Origin: MH13 sp040219355
GTDB lineage: Bacteria; Pseudomonadota; Alphaproteobacteria; Rhizobiales; MH13
Assembly: GCA_040219355.1 (NCBI GenBank)
Contig: JAVJSN010000014.1
Span: forward strand, 499,718-563,717
DNA length: 64,000 bases
Direction: 5' to 3'
Part shown: positions 8,814-16,910 of the stretch, piece after piece
Layout: the number at the start of each line of letters is the position of its first letter
How positions within the stretch are numbered: position 1 is the first letter of the stretch
Notes under the pieces: generated by a model
The model's input: only the letters and a program-made list of their open reading frames with translations
What the model was told of the DNA's origin: nothing
The model's database searches: none
Position numbers and translations under genes: made by a program

Positions 8814-8833
8814 GGCGGGACAATTGTCCCGCC
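8814..8833. promoter_or_regulatory. Perfect 20-bp palindrome in the lipA leader
   Basis: GGCGGGACAA (8814-8823) is followed directly by TTGTCCCGCC (8824-8833). As RNA it folds into an 8-pair stem with an AATT/AAUU loop; as DNA it is a two-fold symmetric site. It lies between the stop of the GlsB-like gene (8849) and the lipA start (8797), a few bases before the lipA ribosome-binding site. No T-run follows it on the minus strand, so it is a poor intrinsic terminator. It could be an operator or an mRNA structure affecting lipA. Confidence 0.6.
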
Positions 8834-8848
8834 CTCACAAATTGGCTT

Positions 8849-9094
8849 TTAGCGCTTGATAAGCCGTAGCACCCAGAGCAGCACAATCGCACCGATTGTG
8901 GCCACGACCAGGCTGCCTAAGAAGCCATAGAACGCGATACCAACCGCGTTCGCGAGAAAGCCACCAATGAAGGCACCAACGACGCCAACGACGAGATTCA
9001 TCAGCAAGCCGTGCTGAGAATTCATCACCTTTTCAGCAATCCAGCCAGCCAAAATGCCAATCACAATAAATCCAATCCAACCCACACCCTGCAT
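8849..9094 (-). CDS. GlsB/YeaQ/YmgE family stress-response membrane protein
   Basis: Very small inner-membrane protein of 81 aa, of the family once called transglycosylase-associated. Three hydrophobic segments with glycine zippers are visible: IGFIVIGILAGWIAEKV, LVVGVVGAFIGGFLANAVG and LGSLVVATIGAIVLLWVLRL. The family is linked to envelope or general stress in several bacteria, but its biochemical role is not established. A start codon preceded by AAAAAGGA supports expression. It sits between lpdA and lipA on the same strand; this position does not suggest a link with lipoate. Confidence 0.9.
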   Translation of the reverse strand: MQGVGWIGFIVIGILAGWIAEKVMNSQHGLLMNLVVGVVGAFIGGFLANAVGIAFYGFLGSLVVATIGAIVLLWVLRLIKR

Positions 9095-9183
9095 CGTCAG
9101 TATCCTTTTTGTTTTTGGCGTTGTGCCAAGAGCATTAGCTAATAAGTTAGGCCGCGCAGTTCAACCGCAGAGCCGACGTGCCC

Positions 9184-10623
9184 CTAAGTGTGAATCACCC
9201 GGTCATACGCATCGAGCACGCTTTCATGCATCATTTCTGACAGCGTCGGATGCGGGAAGACGGTGTGCATCAGATCTTCCTCGGTCGTCTCCAAATTCAT
9301 CGCCACGACATAACCTTGGATGAGTTCGGTCACCTCCGCGCCGACCATGTGCGCGCCAAGCAGCTGGCCGGTTTTCTTATCAAACACCGTTTTCACCAAC
9401 CCATCGGGTTCGCCCAGCGCAATCGCCTTGCCGTTGCCAACAAACGGGAAGCGACCAACCTTGACCTCGTGCCCGGCTTCTTTGGCCTTGGCTTCGGTCA
9501 GGCCAACAGACGCCACCTGCGGATTACAGTAGGTGCAGCCAGGGATTTTCTTTTTGTCCATCGGATGGGCGTCGAGACCAGCGATCTTCTCGACGCAGAT
9601 CACGCCTTCATGCTCGGCCTTGTGGGCGAGCATCGGCGGTCCGGCGACATCACCAATAGCGTAAATACCTTTGACGGATGTGTTGCCGTAACCATCGACG
9701 GAAATGATACCGCGATCGGTCTTCACGCCCAGCTTTTCAAGGCCGAGATTTTCGATATTGCCAACCACGCCCACGGCGGAAATCAACTTCTCAGCTTCAA
9801 TGACCTGAGATTTGCCGTCCTTGGTTTCGACCGTCGCCTTGATGCCGGCGCCAGCTTTTTCCACCTTGGAAACCTTGGCGCTGGTGATGATCTTCATGCC
9901 CTGCTTTTTGAACTGTTTGGCGGCAAGCGCTGAGATTTCAGCGTCTTCGACCGGCATCACCTGGTCCATCATCTCCACGACGGTCACGTCGACTCCCATG
10001 GTCCGATAGAAGGAAGCAAACTCGATCCCGATCGCGCCGGAACCCATGACCAGCAAGCTCTTGGGCATGGCCGGTGGAACCATGGCTTCGAAATAGGTCC
10101 AGATCGTTTTGCCATCCGGTTCAATGCCGGGAATGACGCGCGGGCGCGCGCCAGTGGAAATAACAATATGCTTGGCGGTGTAGGTGCCCTCGCCCTTTGT
10201 GCCCTTGGGCGCAGGGTGTGCCGGTTCCATTGCCGCCTTGGTTGGTTTGCCGACCTTGACCTCGCCGGGATTGGTGATCGTGGCTTCTCCCCAGATCACA
10301 TCTACCTTGTTCTTCTTCATCAGGAAGCCGACGCCGCCGTTCAGCTGCGCTGACACACCGCGCGACCGTTTGACGACGGCCGCCGCATCGAAGCCAATCT
10401 TGTCCGCCGAAAGACCATAGTCCTTGGCGTGTTCCATATAGTTGTAGATTTCGGCAGACCGCAGCAGCGCCTTGGTTGGAATACAGCCCCAGTTCAGGCA
10501 GATCCCACCAAGATGCTCACGCTCCACAACAGCGGTTTTCATGCCGAGCTGCGACGCGCGAATGGCGGCAACATAGCCACCTGGCCCGCCGCCAATAATG
10601 ATTAGGTCATATGCGTCTGCCAC
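9184..10623 (-). CDS. lpdA: Dihydrolipoyl dehydrogenase (E3) of the pyruvate dehydrogenase complex
   Basis: FAD enzyme that reoxidises dihydrolipoyl groups with NAD+. 479 aa from GTG 10623. It shows the FAD-binding DLIIIGGGPGGYVAAIRA, the redox disulfide GGICLNWGCIPTKAL, the NAD fold LLVMGSGAIGIEFASF and the C-terminal His-Glu pair in HTVFPHPTLSEM. I prefer GTG 10623 over the ATG eight codons upstream because a GGGAG site sits seven bases before it and homologues begin with (M)ADxYDL. That GGGAG is inside one arm of a 24-bp near-perfect inverted repeat (10631-10654), which may influence translation. Residues ~125-145 hold a family-variable insertion rich in Lys, Pro and Ala. Confidence 0.97.
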   Translation of the reverse strand: MADAYDLIIIGGGPGGYVAAIRASQLGMKTAVVEREHLGGICLNWGCIPTKALLRSAEIYNYMEHAKDYGLSADKIGFDAAAVVKRSRGVSAQLNGGVGFLMKKNKVDVIWGEATITNPGEVKVGKPTKAAMEPAHPAPKGTKGEGTYTAKHIVISTGARPRVIPGIEPDGKTIWTYFEAMVPPAMPKSLLVMGSGAIGIEFASFYRTMGVDVTVVEMMDQVMPVEDAEISALAAKQFKKQGMKIITSAKVSKVEKAGAGIKATVETKDGKSQVIEAEKLISAVGVVGNIENLGLEKLGVKTDRGIISVDGYGNTSVKGIYAIGDVAGPPMLAHKAEHEGVICVEKIAGLDAHPMDKKKIPGCTYCNPQVASVGLTEAKAKEAGHEVKVGRFPFVGNGKAIALGEPDGLVKTVFDKKTGQLLGAHMVGAEVTELIQGYVVAMNLETTEEDLMHTVFPHPTLSEMMHESVLDAYDRVIHT

Positions 10624-10630
10624 GGTTTGT

Positions 10631-10654
10631 CTCCCGTTTGGTTCCAATCGGGAG
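10631..10654. promoter_or_regulatory. Inverted repeat overlapping the lpdA ribosome-binding site
   Basis: On the plus strand the arms read CTCCCG (10631-10636) and CGGGAG (10649-10654) with an inner TTGG/CCAA pair and a single T/T mismatch. On the transcribed minus strand the distal arm contains the GGGAG that is the probable Shine-Dalgarno site of lpdA. Folding would hide it; the same symmetry could also be a DNA operator. Seen directly; function inferred. Confidence 0.55.
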
Positions 10655-10670
10655 TCTGTTTGCGCAAACG

Positions 10671-10913
10671 CTATTCAGCGTTGCTCAGCATCCCGTAGAT
10701 TTCATCCTTGAGCTGCATCCTCTCTTTGCGCATGGTCTCCATGTGCAAATCATCGGTTGGCTCAACATTTGTTTCGGCGCGATGAATGGCCCGGTTCACA
10801 TCGTGATACGACTGGAACAGCTTGGCAAAGTGCGCATTGCCTTGCTTCAGCTGATGCATCTTATCGGTGTGCTCGGGAAACTCCTCGGCCAATTCGTGGG
10901 GCACATGCGACAC
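10671..10913 (-). CDS. YdcH/DUF465 family small protein
   Basis: 80 aa soluble, strongly charged, helical protein. The pattern FPEHTDKMHQLKQGNAHFAKLF, given here as FPEHTDKMHQLKQ and NAHFAKLFQSYHDVNRAIHR, plus LKDEIYGML near the C-terminus is that of the DUF465/YdcH family. Its function is unknown. It lies between pdhC and lpdA in the same direction, 108 bases after pdhC and 47 before the lpdA start, so it is probably co-transcribed with the dehydrogenase genes. Confidence 0.88.
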   Translation of the reverse strand: MSHVPHELAEEFPEHTDKMHQLKQGNAHFAKLFQSYHDVNRAIHRAETNVEPTDDLHMETMRKERMQLKDEIYGMLSNAE

Positions 10914-11021
10914 TGAAATTCTCCCTTTGTATGGTGCTCAATCATGTAGCGACTGAGTCTTCATCTCAAGGGTTAGCGTGCGCCCCACCGTGCTCCATTG
11001 ATCGCGCTCAAACGCGGCTGA

Positions 11022-12341
11022 CTAAACCAACATCGACATCGGATTTTCGATGTAGCTCTTGAACGCGCCCAACAGTTCCGCGCCCAGCGCCCCATCGACG
11101 CAGCGATGGTCGGTCGAAAGCGTCACGGTCATCACGGTTGCGATGGCCAACGCGCCGTCTTTCACCACGGGGCGCTGCTCGCCAGCACCGACGGCCAAGA
11201 TGGTCGCATGTGGCGGGTTCACCACGGCGGCGAAGTCCGACACGCCCATCATGCCCATGTTGGAGACGGCCGTTGTGCCGCCCTGATACTCAGCGGGCGC
11301 AAGCTTGCGGTCTTTGGCGCGTTTACCAAGGTCCTTCATTTCGTTGGAGATGACCGACAGCGGCTTTTCTTCGGCACGGCGCACAATCGGCGTGATCAGA
11401 CCGCCCGGAATCGAGACAGCCACGCCGACATCGGCATGCTTGTGCTTGACCATGTCGCTGGCCGTCCAAGAGACGTTGGCGTCAGGCACATCGCGCAGAC
11501 CCAAGGCCAGCGCTTTGATCACCATGTCGTTCACCGACAGCTTGTAGGCTGGCTTCTCATCCTTCACCGGCGCTGATTTATTCAGCTCGCTGCGCAGCTT
11601 GAGAAGCGCATCCAACTGGCAATCCACCGACACATAGAAGTGCGGAATAGTTTGCTTGGACTCCGTCAGGCGCGCAGCAATGGTCTTGCGCATACCGTCA
11701 TGAGGAACCAACTCATAAGAGCCTTCCTCGAACAGTTTCAGCACCGCATCGTCCGACATTCCGGTTGGAGCGCTTTTCGCCGGAGCGGCTGCCTGCGAGG
11801 GAGCGGCCGCAGCGGCAGAAACCTTGCCGGTTCCGCCCGCAATGGCCGCTTCAACATCGGCTTTCACCACACGTCCGCGCGGACCTGTGCCGGAAACAGC
11901 GGCCAGGTCGATGCCATTTTGTTTGGCGATCCGCCGCGCAAGGGGCGATGCAATCACACGATCGCCGGACGATGAAACAGGTGCTGGGCCGGCAGGCGCC
12001 GCCGCTGCTGGTGCGGCGGTTGGCGCATCAGCTGGCGCAGCCGTAGCAGCTGGCGCTACGGGAGCTGGAGCTGACGTATCAATCGCCGATGCGTCTTCAC
12101 CTTCTTCCAGCAGAACAGCGATCAGCTCATTGACCTTCACGCCAGCGGTTCCGTCCGGCACGACGATCTTGCCAACCGTGCCTTCATCGACCGCTTCCAC
12201 TTCCATGGTTGCTTTGTCAGTTTCGATCTCGGCTAGAACATCACCAGAGGTGACGCTATCGCCTTCTTTGACCAGCCATTTGGCAAGGTTACCCTCTTCC
12301 ATCGTCGGAGACAGGGCGGGCATCAGAATATTGATGGGCAT
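11022..12341 (-). CDS. pdhC: Pyruvate dehydrogenase E2, dihydrolipoamide acetyltransferase
   Basis: Core of the pyruvate dehydrogenase complex; transfers acetyl from lipoamide to CoA. 439 aa. One lipoyl domain (residues 1-80) has the modified Lys in EIETDKATMEVEA; an Ala/Pro linker follows; the E1/E3 binding domain reads ASPLARRIAKQNGIDL; the catalytic domain ends with the active-site TDHRCVDGA. The lipoyl domain is close to that on the adjacent PdhB, differing at only a handful of the first 60 residues. Twelve bases separate it from pdhB. Single-lipoyl E2 plus lipoylated E1-beta is the alphaproteobacterial arrangement. Confidence 0.98.
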   Translation of the reverse strand: MPINILMPALSPTMEEGNLAKWLVKEGDSVTSGDVLAEIETDKATMEVEAVDEGTVGKIVVPDGTAGVKVNELIAVLLEEGEDASAIDTSAPAPVAPAATAAPADAPTAAPAAAAPAGPAPVSSSGDRVIASPLARRIAKQNGIDLAAVSGTGPRGRVVKADVEAAIAGGTGKVSAAAAAPSQAAAPAKSAPTGMSDDAVLKLFEEGSYELVPHDGMRKTIAARLTESKQTIPHFYVSVDCQLDALLKLRSELNKSAPVKDEKPAYKLSVNDMVIKALALGLRDVPDANVSWTASDMVKHKHADVGVAVSIPGGLITPIVRRAEEKPLSVISNEMKDLGKRAKDRKLAPAEYQGGTTAVSNMGMMGVSDFAAVVNPPHATILAVGAGEQRPVVKDGALAIATVMTVTLSTDHRCVDGALGAELLGAFKSYIENPMSMLV

Positions 12342-12353
12342 CGCTTGGGTCTC

Positions 12354-13745
12354 CTAGGACTTGTAGGTCACGGCTTTCACCGCCTCAATAACCTCGGCTA
12401 CCGTTGGCAGCGCGAGTTTCTCAAGGTTCGCCGCATACGGCATTGGCACGTCCTTGCCGGCGATCCGCAGGACCGGGGCATCAAGATCGTCAAACGCCTT
12501 CTCCATCAGCTGGGAGGAAATCTCCGAGCCAATCGAGCAAACCGGGAACCCTTCTTCGATCGTCACACAACGGTTCGTCTTGCGGACCGATGCGATCACC
12601 GTGTCGATATCCATCGGGCGAAGCGTACGCAGATCGATGACTTCCGCCGATATGCCCATGCCTGCCAACTCGTCAGCGGCCTTCGTGGCATAGGACATAC
12701 CAATGCCGAAGGAGACCAACGTTACGTCAGAACCTTCGCGGGCAATGCGTGCCTTGCCGATGGGCAGCACGTGTTCGTCTAGCTTGGGCACATCGAACGT
12801 CTGACCATAGAGAATTTCGTTCTCTAGGAAGATAACTGGATTTGGATCGCGGATCGCTGCCTTGAGCAGGCCTTTGGCATCAGCAGCTGAATAGGGCTGA
12901 ATGACCTTCAGGCCTGGAATATGCGAATACCAAGCTGCGTAATCCTGGCTATGCTGGGCACCCACACGGGCAGCAGCGCCGTTGGGTCCGCGGAAAACGA
13001 TGGGCGCACCCAATTGCCCACCGGACATGTAGAGTGTTTTGGCCGCTGAGTTGATGATGTGGTCGATTGCCTGCATGGCAAAGTTGAACGTCATGAACTC
13101 CACAATCGGTCGCAGGCCAGTCAAAGACGCGCCAACGCCGACGCCGGCAAAGCCGTGCTCGGTGATCGGCGTATCGATCACTCGCTTGTCACCAAATTCC
13201 TGCAGAAGCCCTTGGGATATCTTGTAGGCGCCCTGATAGTTGGCGACCTCCTCGCCCATCAGGAAGACGTCACCATCGCGCCGCATCTCTTCAGCCATCG
13301 CATCGCGAAGCGCTTCGCGGACCGTCGTCGGCACCATTTCCGTGCCCGAGGGAATGTCAGGATCGGACGGTGCAACGCTTTCAACCGGAGCGGCAGGCAC
13401 ACTGGGTGATGTCGCCGCTTCAGGAGCGGGTGAAGACGTCACCTCTGAAGCGGTCGTCGCTTGCGACGCAGCACCAGAAGAAGAAATGGCCGAGGCATCT
13501 TCACCGTCTTCAAGCAGAACCGCGATGACCTCGTTCACCTTCACCGCGTCGGTGCCTTCGGCAATCATGATCTTTCCGAGCACGCCTTCATCGACGGCTT
13601 CGACTTCCATTGTCGCCTTGTCAGTTTCAATCTCGGCCAACACATCGCCGGACGCAACACTGTCGCCCTCGGCTTTCAGCCATTTGGCCAGTTTGCCCTC
13701 TTCCATCGTTGGCGAGAGCGCAGGCATCAAAATATCAATCGGCAT
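12354..13745 (-). CDS. pdhB: Pyruvate dehydrogenase E1 beta subunit with N-terminal lipoyl domain
   Basis: Beta half of the thiamine-diphosphate-dependent decarboxylase that forms acetyl-CoA from pyruvate. 463 aa, about 130 longer than a plain E1-beta because residues 1-80 are a lipoyl domain (EIETDKATMEVEA with the lipoylated Lys) followed by a Ser/Ala/Pro linker. The transketolase-type domain starts at TVREALRDAMAEEM and contains FLMGEEV, FAGVGVGAS and GFPVCSIGSEI. This domain fusion is characteristic of Rhizobiales and relatives. Fifteen bases after pdhA, same operon. Confidence 0.98.
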   Translation of the reverse strand: MPIDILMPALSPTMEEGKLAKWLKAEGDSVASGDVLAEIETDKATMEVEAVDEGVLGKIMIAEGTDAVKVNEVIAVLLEDGEDASAISSSGAASQATTASEVTSSPAPEAATSPSVPAAPVESVAPSDPDIPSGTEMVPTTVREALRDAMAEEMRRDGDVFLMGEEVANYQGAYKISQGLLQEFGDKRVIDTPITEHGFAGVGVGASLTGLRPIVEFMTFNFAMQAIDHIINSAAKTLYMSGGQLGAPIVFRGPNGAAARVGAQHSQDYAAWYSHIPGLKVIQPYSAADAKGLLKAAIRDPNPVIFLENEILYGQTFDVPKLDEHVLPIGKARIAREGSDVTLVSFGIGMSYATKAADELAGMGISAEVIDLRTLRPMDIDTVIASVRKTNRCVTIEEGFPVCSIGSEISSQLMEKAFDDLDAPVLRIAGKDVPMPYAANLEKLALPTVAEVIEAVKAVTYKS

Positions 13746-13760
13746 GGATACACCCTCCCC

Positions 13761-14816
13761 TTAAAGCGTGATGTCTGTGTAGAGCTCAGAAACGTCCGGT
13801 TCCGGATCGCTCTGCGCAAACTCTGCTGCATCGGTGACAATTGCCCGCACATCTTTGTCGAGGGCCTTCAGATCATCTTCGCTGGCCCATTTCTTATCCA
13901 GCAAACGCACTTTGACCTGCTCAATTGGGTCGTGTTCGGCGCGCATCTTCTGCACCTCATCCTTGGTGCGGTACTTTGCCGGATCGGACATGGAGTGACC
14001 GCGATAGCGGTAGGTCAGCATTTCAAGAATGTAGGGGCCTTTGCCGGAGCGCGCATGCTCAAGCGCTTTCTCGCCGGCGGCATAAACGGCGCGGACATCC
14101 ATGCCATCGACCTGCTCGCCAGGGATGCCGAAGGAGAGACCGCGCTGCGAGAGATCGGTCGTCGAAGAGGAGCGCTCGATCGACGTACCCATGGCGTATT
14201 TGTTGTTCTCGATGATGTAAACGACGGGCAGGCTCCAGAGCTTAGCCATATTGAAGCTCTCATAGACTTGGCCCTGATTGGCCGAGCCATCGCCGAAATA
14301 AGTCACAGAGACGTTGCCATTGCCGCGATAGCGATTGGCAAAGCCGAGCCCGGTACCGAGCGACACCTGGGCACCAACGATGCCGTGGCCGCCATAAAAA
14401 TTCTTCTCGCGGGAAAACATATGCATGGACCCGCCTTTGCCGCGCGAGTACCCACCTTGGCGCCCGGTGAGCTCGGCCATTACGCCGCGGCTTTCCATCC
14501 CGGTCGCAAGCATATGGCCATGATCACGGTAGCCGGTGATGACCTGGTCGCCATCCACCATCGCCATCTGCATGCCAACAACGACAGCCTCTTGGCCGAT
14601 GTAAAGGTGACAGAAGCCGCCAATCAGGCCCATGCCATAAAGTTGGCCAGCCTTTTCTTCAAAGCGACGGATAAGAAGCATTTCGCGGTAGGCGTCGAGC
14701 TCTTGTTCCTTGGTAAACTCAGCCACCTTGGGGCTCGCATTAGAAGCGCGCCGACTTGTGGTCTTTCGAGCGGTATTTGTGGTGGATTTAGATGCGGAAC
14801 TGGCTGCACGCGCCAT
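13761..14816 (-). CDS. pdhA: Pyruvate dehydrogenase E1 alpha subunit
   Basis: Alpha half of the E1 decarboxylase, binding thiamine diphosphate. 351 aa from ATG 14816. After a Ser/Thr/Lys-rich N-terminal tail of ~40 residues come MLLIRRFEEKAGQLYGMG and GGFCHLYIGQEA, the cofactor motif GDGSANQGQVYESFNMA with the trailing NN, and the phosphorylation-loop-like TYRYRGHSMSDP. ATG 14816 has AAGGAG eight bases upstream; thirty further in-frame codons upstream lack family similarity. First gene of the pdhA-pdhB-pdhC cluster. Confidence 0.97.
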   Translation of the reverse strand: MARAASSASKSTTNTARKTTSRRASNASPKVAEFTKEQELDAYREMLLIRRFEEKAGQLYGMGLIGGFCHLYIGQEAVVVGMQMAMVDGDQVITGYRDHGHMLATGMESRGVMAELTGRQGGYSRGKGGSMHMFSREKNFYGGHGIVGAQVSLGTGLGFANRYRGNGNVSVTYFGDGSANQGQVYESFNMAKLWSLPVVYIIENNKYAMGTSIERSSSTTDLSQRGLSFGIPGEQVDGMDVRAVYAAGEKALEHARSGKGPYILEMLTYRYRGHSMSDPAKYRTKDEVQKMRAEHDPIEQVKVRLLDKKWASEDDLKALDKDVRAIVTDAAEFAQSDPEPDVSELYTDITL

Positions 14817-14937
14817 AAACGGGCTCCTTGGTTTTCCTCGATACCTAGATGGAGACCGGTCCCGCGCTCGTTCAGCGGCGCGATTTACAACCCCCACAAG
14901 CTGCAAGTTGTAGCGGGTTTTTCAGAGAAACAAAAGA

Positions 14938-14964
14938 CCAGAAATATACGCCCAGTATTTCTGG
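14938..14964. terminator. Inverted repeat between ftsB and pdhA (probable ftsB terminator)
   Basis: CCAGAAATA (14938-14946) and TATTTCTGG (14956-14964) are perfect inverted repeats with a 9-base spacer. On the minus strand the hairpin is followed by TCTTTTGTTTCTC, a T-rich tail, so it may end ftsB transcription. It also lies in the 240-base region that must contain the pdhA promoter, so an operator role is an alternative. Confidence 0.5.
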
Positions 14965-15056
14965 AAACTTCTATTTTTTCAACGTTCTATGACCGCTTAA
15001 CCGCTATTGAGTTAAACGCAACAATGCGTGGCTTTTCATCAATGAGGCACACAGAC

Positions 15057-15365
15057 CTAACGACGAACAATTCGCTCCGCGCGACCGATCAGAGCAAGCG
15101 ACTGTCGCGCGCGTTCATCGACCAGATCACCATCCATTGCATCATTGCGCAAGGCTTCAACACGAGCTTCTAAGATGTCGCGACGCGCCTCAAGCTCCTG
15201 GCGTTCTCCAGCCAGATACTCAACTTGGCTTTGAACTTGCGCGTAGGCAAGTAGACCATGGTCGCCGTGAAACGCATGGTAGACAAAATAAATCCCGAAC
15301 AGGACGAGCGCGACGCGGAAGGCGTAGAGCGTGCGGCGGGATCTCGGTTTGTGGCGCTTGAGCAT
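15057..15365 (-). CDS. ftsB: FtsB/DivIC-like septum formation initiator
   Basis: Small single-pass membrane protein of the divisome (FtsB-FtsL-FtsQ complex) needed for septal peptidoglycan synthesis. 102 aa: a basic N-terminus, one membrane segment (AFRVALVLFGIYFVYHAF, residues ~15-33), then a coiled coil (YAQVQSQVEYLAGERQELEARRDIL) and the ERARQSLALIGRAERIVRR tail typical of the family. Located between eno and pdhA, as in many Rhizobiales. Flanked on both sides by terminator-like hairpins, so it may be a single-gene transcript. Confidence 0.9.
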   Translation of the reverse strand: MLKRHKPRSRRTLYAFRVALVLFGIYFVYHAFHGDHGLLAYAQVQSQVEYLAGERQELEARRDILEARVEALRNDAMDGDLVDERARQSLALIGRAERIVRR

Positions 15366-15460
15366 GCGTGGGGGGTCACACTGTTATGGCTTTTGTCTGT
15401 TTATGCAGCGCTTAGCGTTAGCCGCCACTTAAGCGGATTGGTTAATAACTTGTCTCCAAC

Positions 15461-15496
15461 AAAAAACCCGGCGCTGCGATAGGAAGCACCGGGTTC
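15461..15496 (-). terminator. Rho-independent terminator downstream of eno
   Basis: On the minus strand AACCCGG and CCGGGTT arms (15489-15495 and 15465-15471) enclose a short loop and are followed by TTTTTTG. It lies 35 bases after the eno stop, in the correct orientation for the eno transcript. Confidence 0.8.
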
Positions 15497-15530
15497 TGAC
15501 GATCTTGATGTTTTCAAAAAAACCGCGCGC

Positions 15531-16802
15531 TTAGCCTTTCAGCATCGCCCGGCCTTGATAGAGCGCCGTTGCGCCCAGCTGCTCTTCAATGCGAATAAGC
15601 TGGTTGTATTTGGCCAGCCGATCTGAGCGCGCCAGGGATCCGGTTTTGATCTGCCCACAGTTGGTAGCTACAGCGAGGTCGGCAATGGTTGCATCTTCGG
15701 TTTCGCCGGATCGATGCGACATCACAGCGGTGAAGCCAGCACGGTGCGCCATATCTACGGCGGTGAGCGTTTCCGTCAGGGTTCCAATCTGATTGACCTT
15801 CACCAGGATGGAGTTCGCTGATTTCTTCTCAATACCGGTAGCAAGGCGTTCTGGGTTAGTGACGAACAAATCATCGCCGACCAGTTGCACTTTGTCGCCA
15901 ATCTTGGCCGTCAGCGCATTCCAACCATCCCAATCATCTTCGGCCATGCCGTCTTCAATGGAAATGATAGGGTAGTTGGCGGAAAGCTCAGCCAGGAAGT
16001 CGACCATCTCGCCGGGAGAAAGCACTTTGCCTTCGCCCTTCATGTTGTAGCTGTCATTCTCAAAGAACTCGGTGGACGCAACGTCCAGCGCCAGCATCAC
16101 ATCATCACCAGGCCTGTAGCCGGCATCTGCAACAGCTTTCATGATGAAACCAAGCGCGCCTTTGGTATCGAGATTAGGCGCGAAGCCTCCCTCATCGCCA
16201 ACATTGGTATTCTGTCCGGCTTCAGAGAGCGCTTTTTTTAGTGTGTGGAAAATCTCCGTGCCCATCCGCACGGCGTGGCTAAGGCTCTCCGCGCCAACGG
16301 GCATGATCATGAACTCTTGAAAATCAATCGGGTTGTCGGCGTGTTCACCGCCATTGATGATGTTCATCATGGGAACAGGCAATATGCGGGCCGAAGGTCC
16401 ACCTACATAACGATAGAGTGGAAGGTTGGACGCTTGGGCTGCTGCCTTAGCGACAGCAAGAGACACACCAAGAATAGCATTGGCACCAAGGCGCGCTTTG
16501 TTTGGCGTGCCATCCAGTTCAATCATTGTCGAATCGATCTCGACCTGATTTTCAGTGTCCAGCCCAAGAAGCTCTTCGCAGATATCAGTGTTGACGTGAT
16601 CAACCGCCTTGGTAACGCCTTTGCCTTTGTAAGCATCACCACCGTCGCGCAACTCAACAGCTTCATGAGCACCGGTTGATGCGCCAGACGGAACTGCCGC
16701 ACGACCAACAATACCGTTCTCGAGCTCAACGTCGACCTCGACAGTTGGATTGCCGCGGCTGTCAAAAATCTGTCGTGCGTGAATGTCGACAATAGCTGTC
16801 AT
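15531..16802 (-). CDS. eno: Enolase
   Basis: Converts 2-phosphoglycerate to phosphoenolpyruvate in glycolysis and is an RNA-degradosome partner in many bacteria. 423 aa. Signatures: DSRGNPTVEVDV at the N-terminus, AVPSGASTGAHEAVELRDGG, the catalytic NVGDEGGFAPN, metal ligands in ALDVAST, SIEDGMAEDDW and LVGDDLFVTN, and the SHRSGETED lysine-loop region with GQIKTGSLARSDR. Start ATG 16802 follows GGGGAAT. It is downstream of kdsA with a 108-base gap that may hold a promoter. Confidence 0.99.
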   Translation of the reverse strand: MTAIVDIHARQIFDSRGNPTVEVDVELENGIVGRAAVPSGASTGAHEAVELRDGGDAYKGKGVTKAVDHVNTDICEELLGLDTENQVEIDSTMIELDGTPNKARLGANAILGVSLAVAKAAAQASNLPLYRYVGGPSARILPVPMMNIINGGEHADNPIDFQEFMIMPVGAESLSHAVRMGTEIFHTLKKALSEAGQNTNVGDEGGFAPNLDTKGALGFIMKAVADAGYRPGDDVMLALDVASTEFFENDSYNMKGEGKVLSPGEMVDFLAELSANYPIISIEDGMAEDDWDGWNALTAKIGDKVQLVGDDLFVTNPERLATGIEKKSANSILVKVNQIGTLTETLTAVDMAHRAGFTAVMSHRSGETEDATIADLAVATNCGQIKTGSLARSDRLAKYNQLIRIEEQLGATALYQGRAMLKG

Positions 16803-16910
16803 GGAAATTCCCCAAGGTTGATCGGTTAGATGTAAACGCAGAAAACATTGCGATTTCGCTTGGCTTCTAACCTGAAAGTTATAGCACCGCTAGTCCGCCT
16901 TGGCGCCTGT

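Noticed and set aside
13461..15173. Plus-strand open frame of 570 codons opposite pdhB and pdhA
   Set aside because: Antisense to two well-conserved genes; the translation is His/Arg-rich without any domain and owes its length to codon bias of the real genes.
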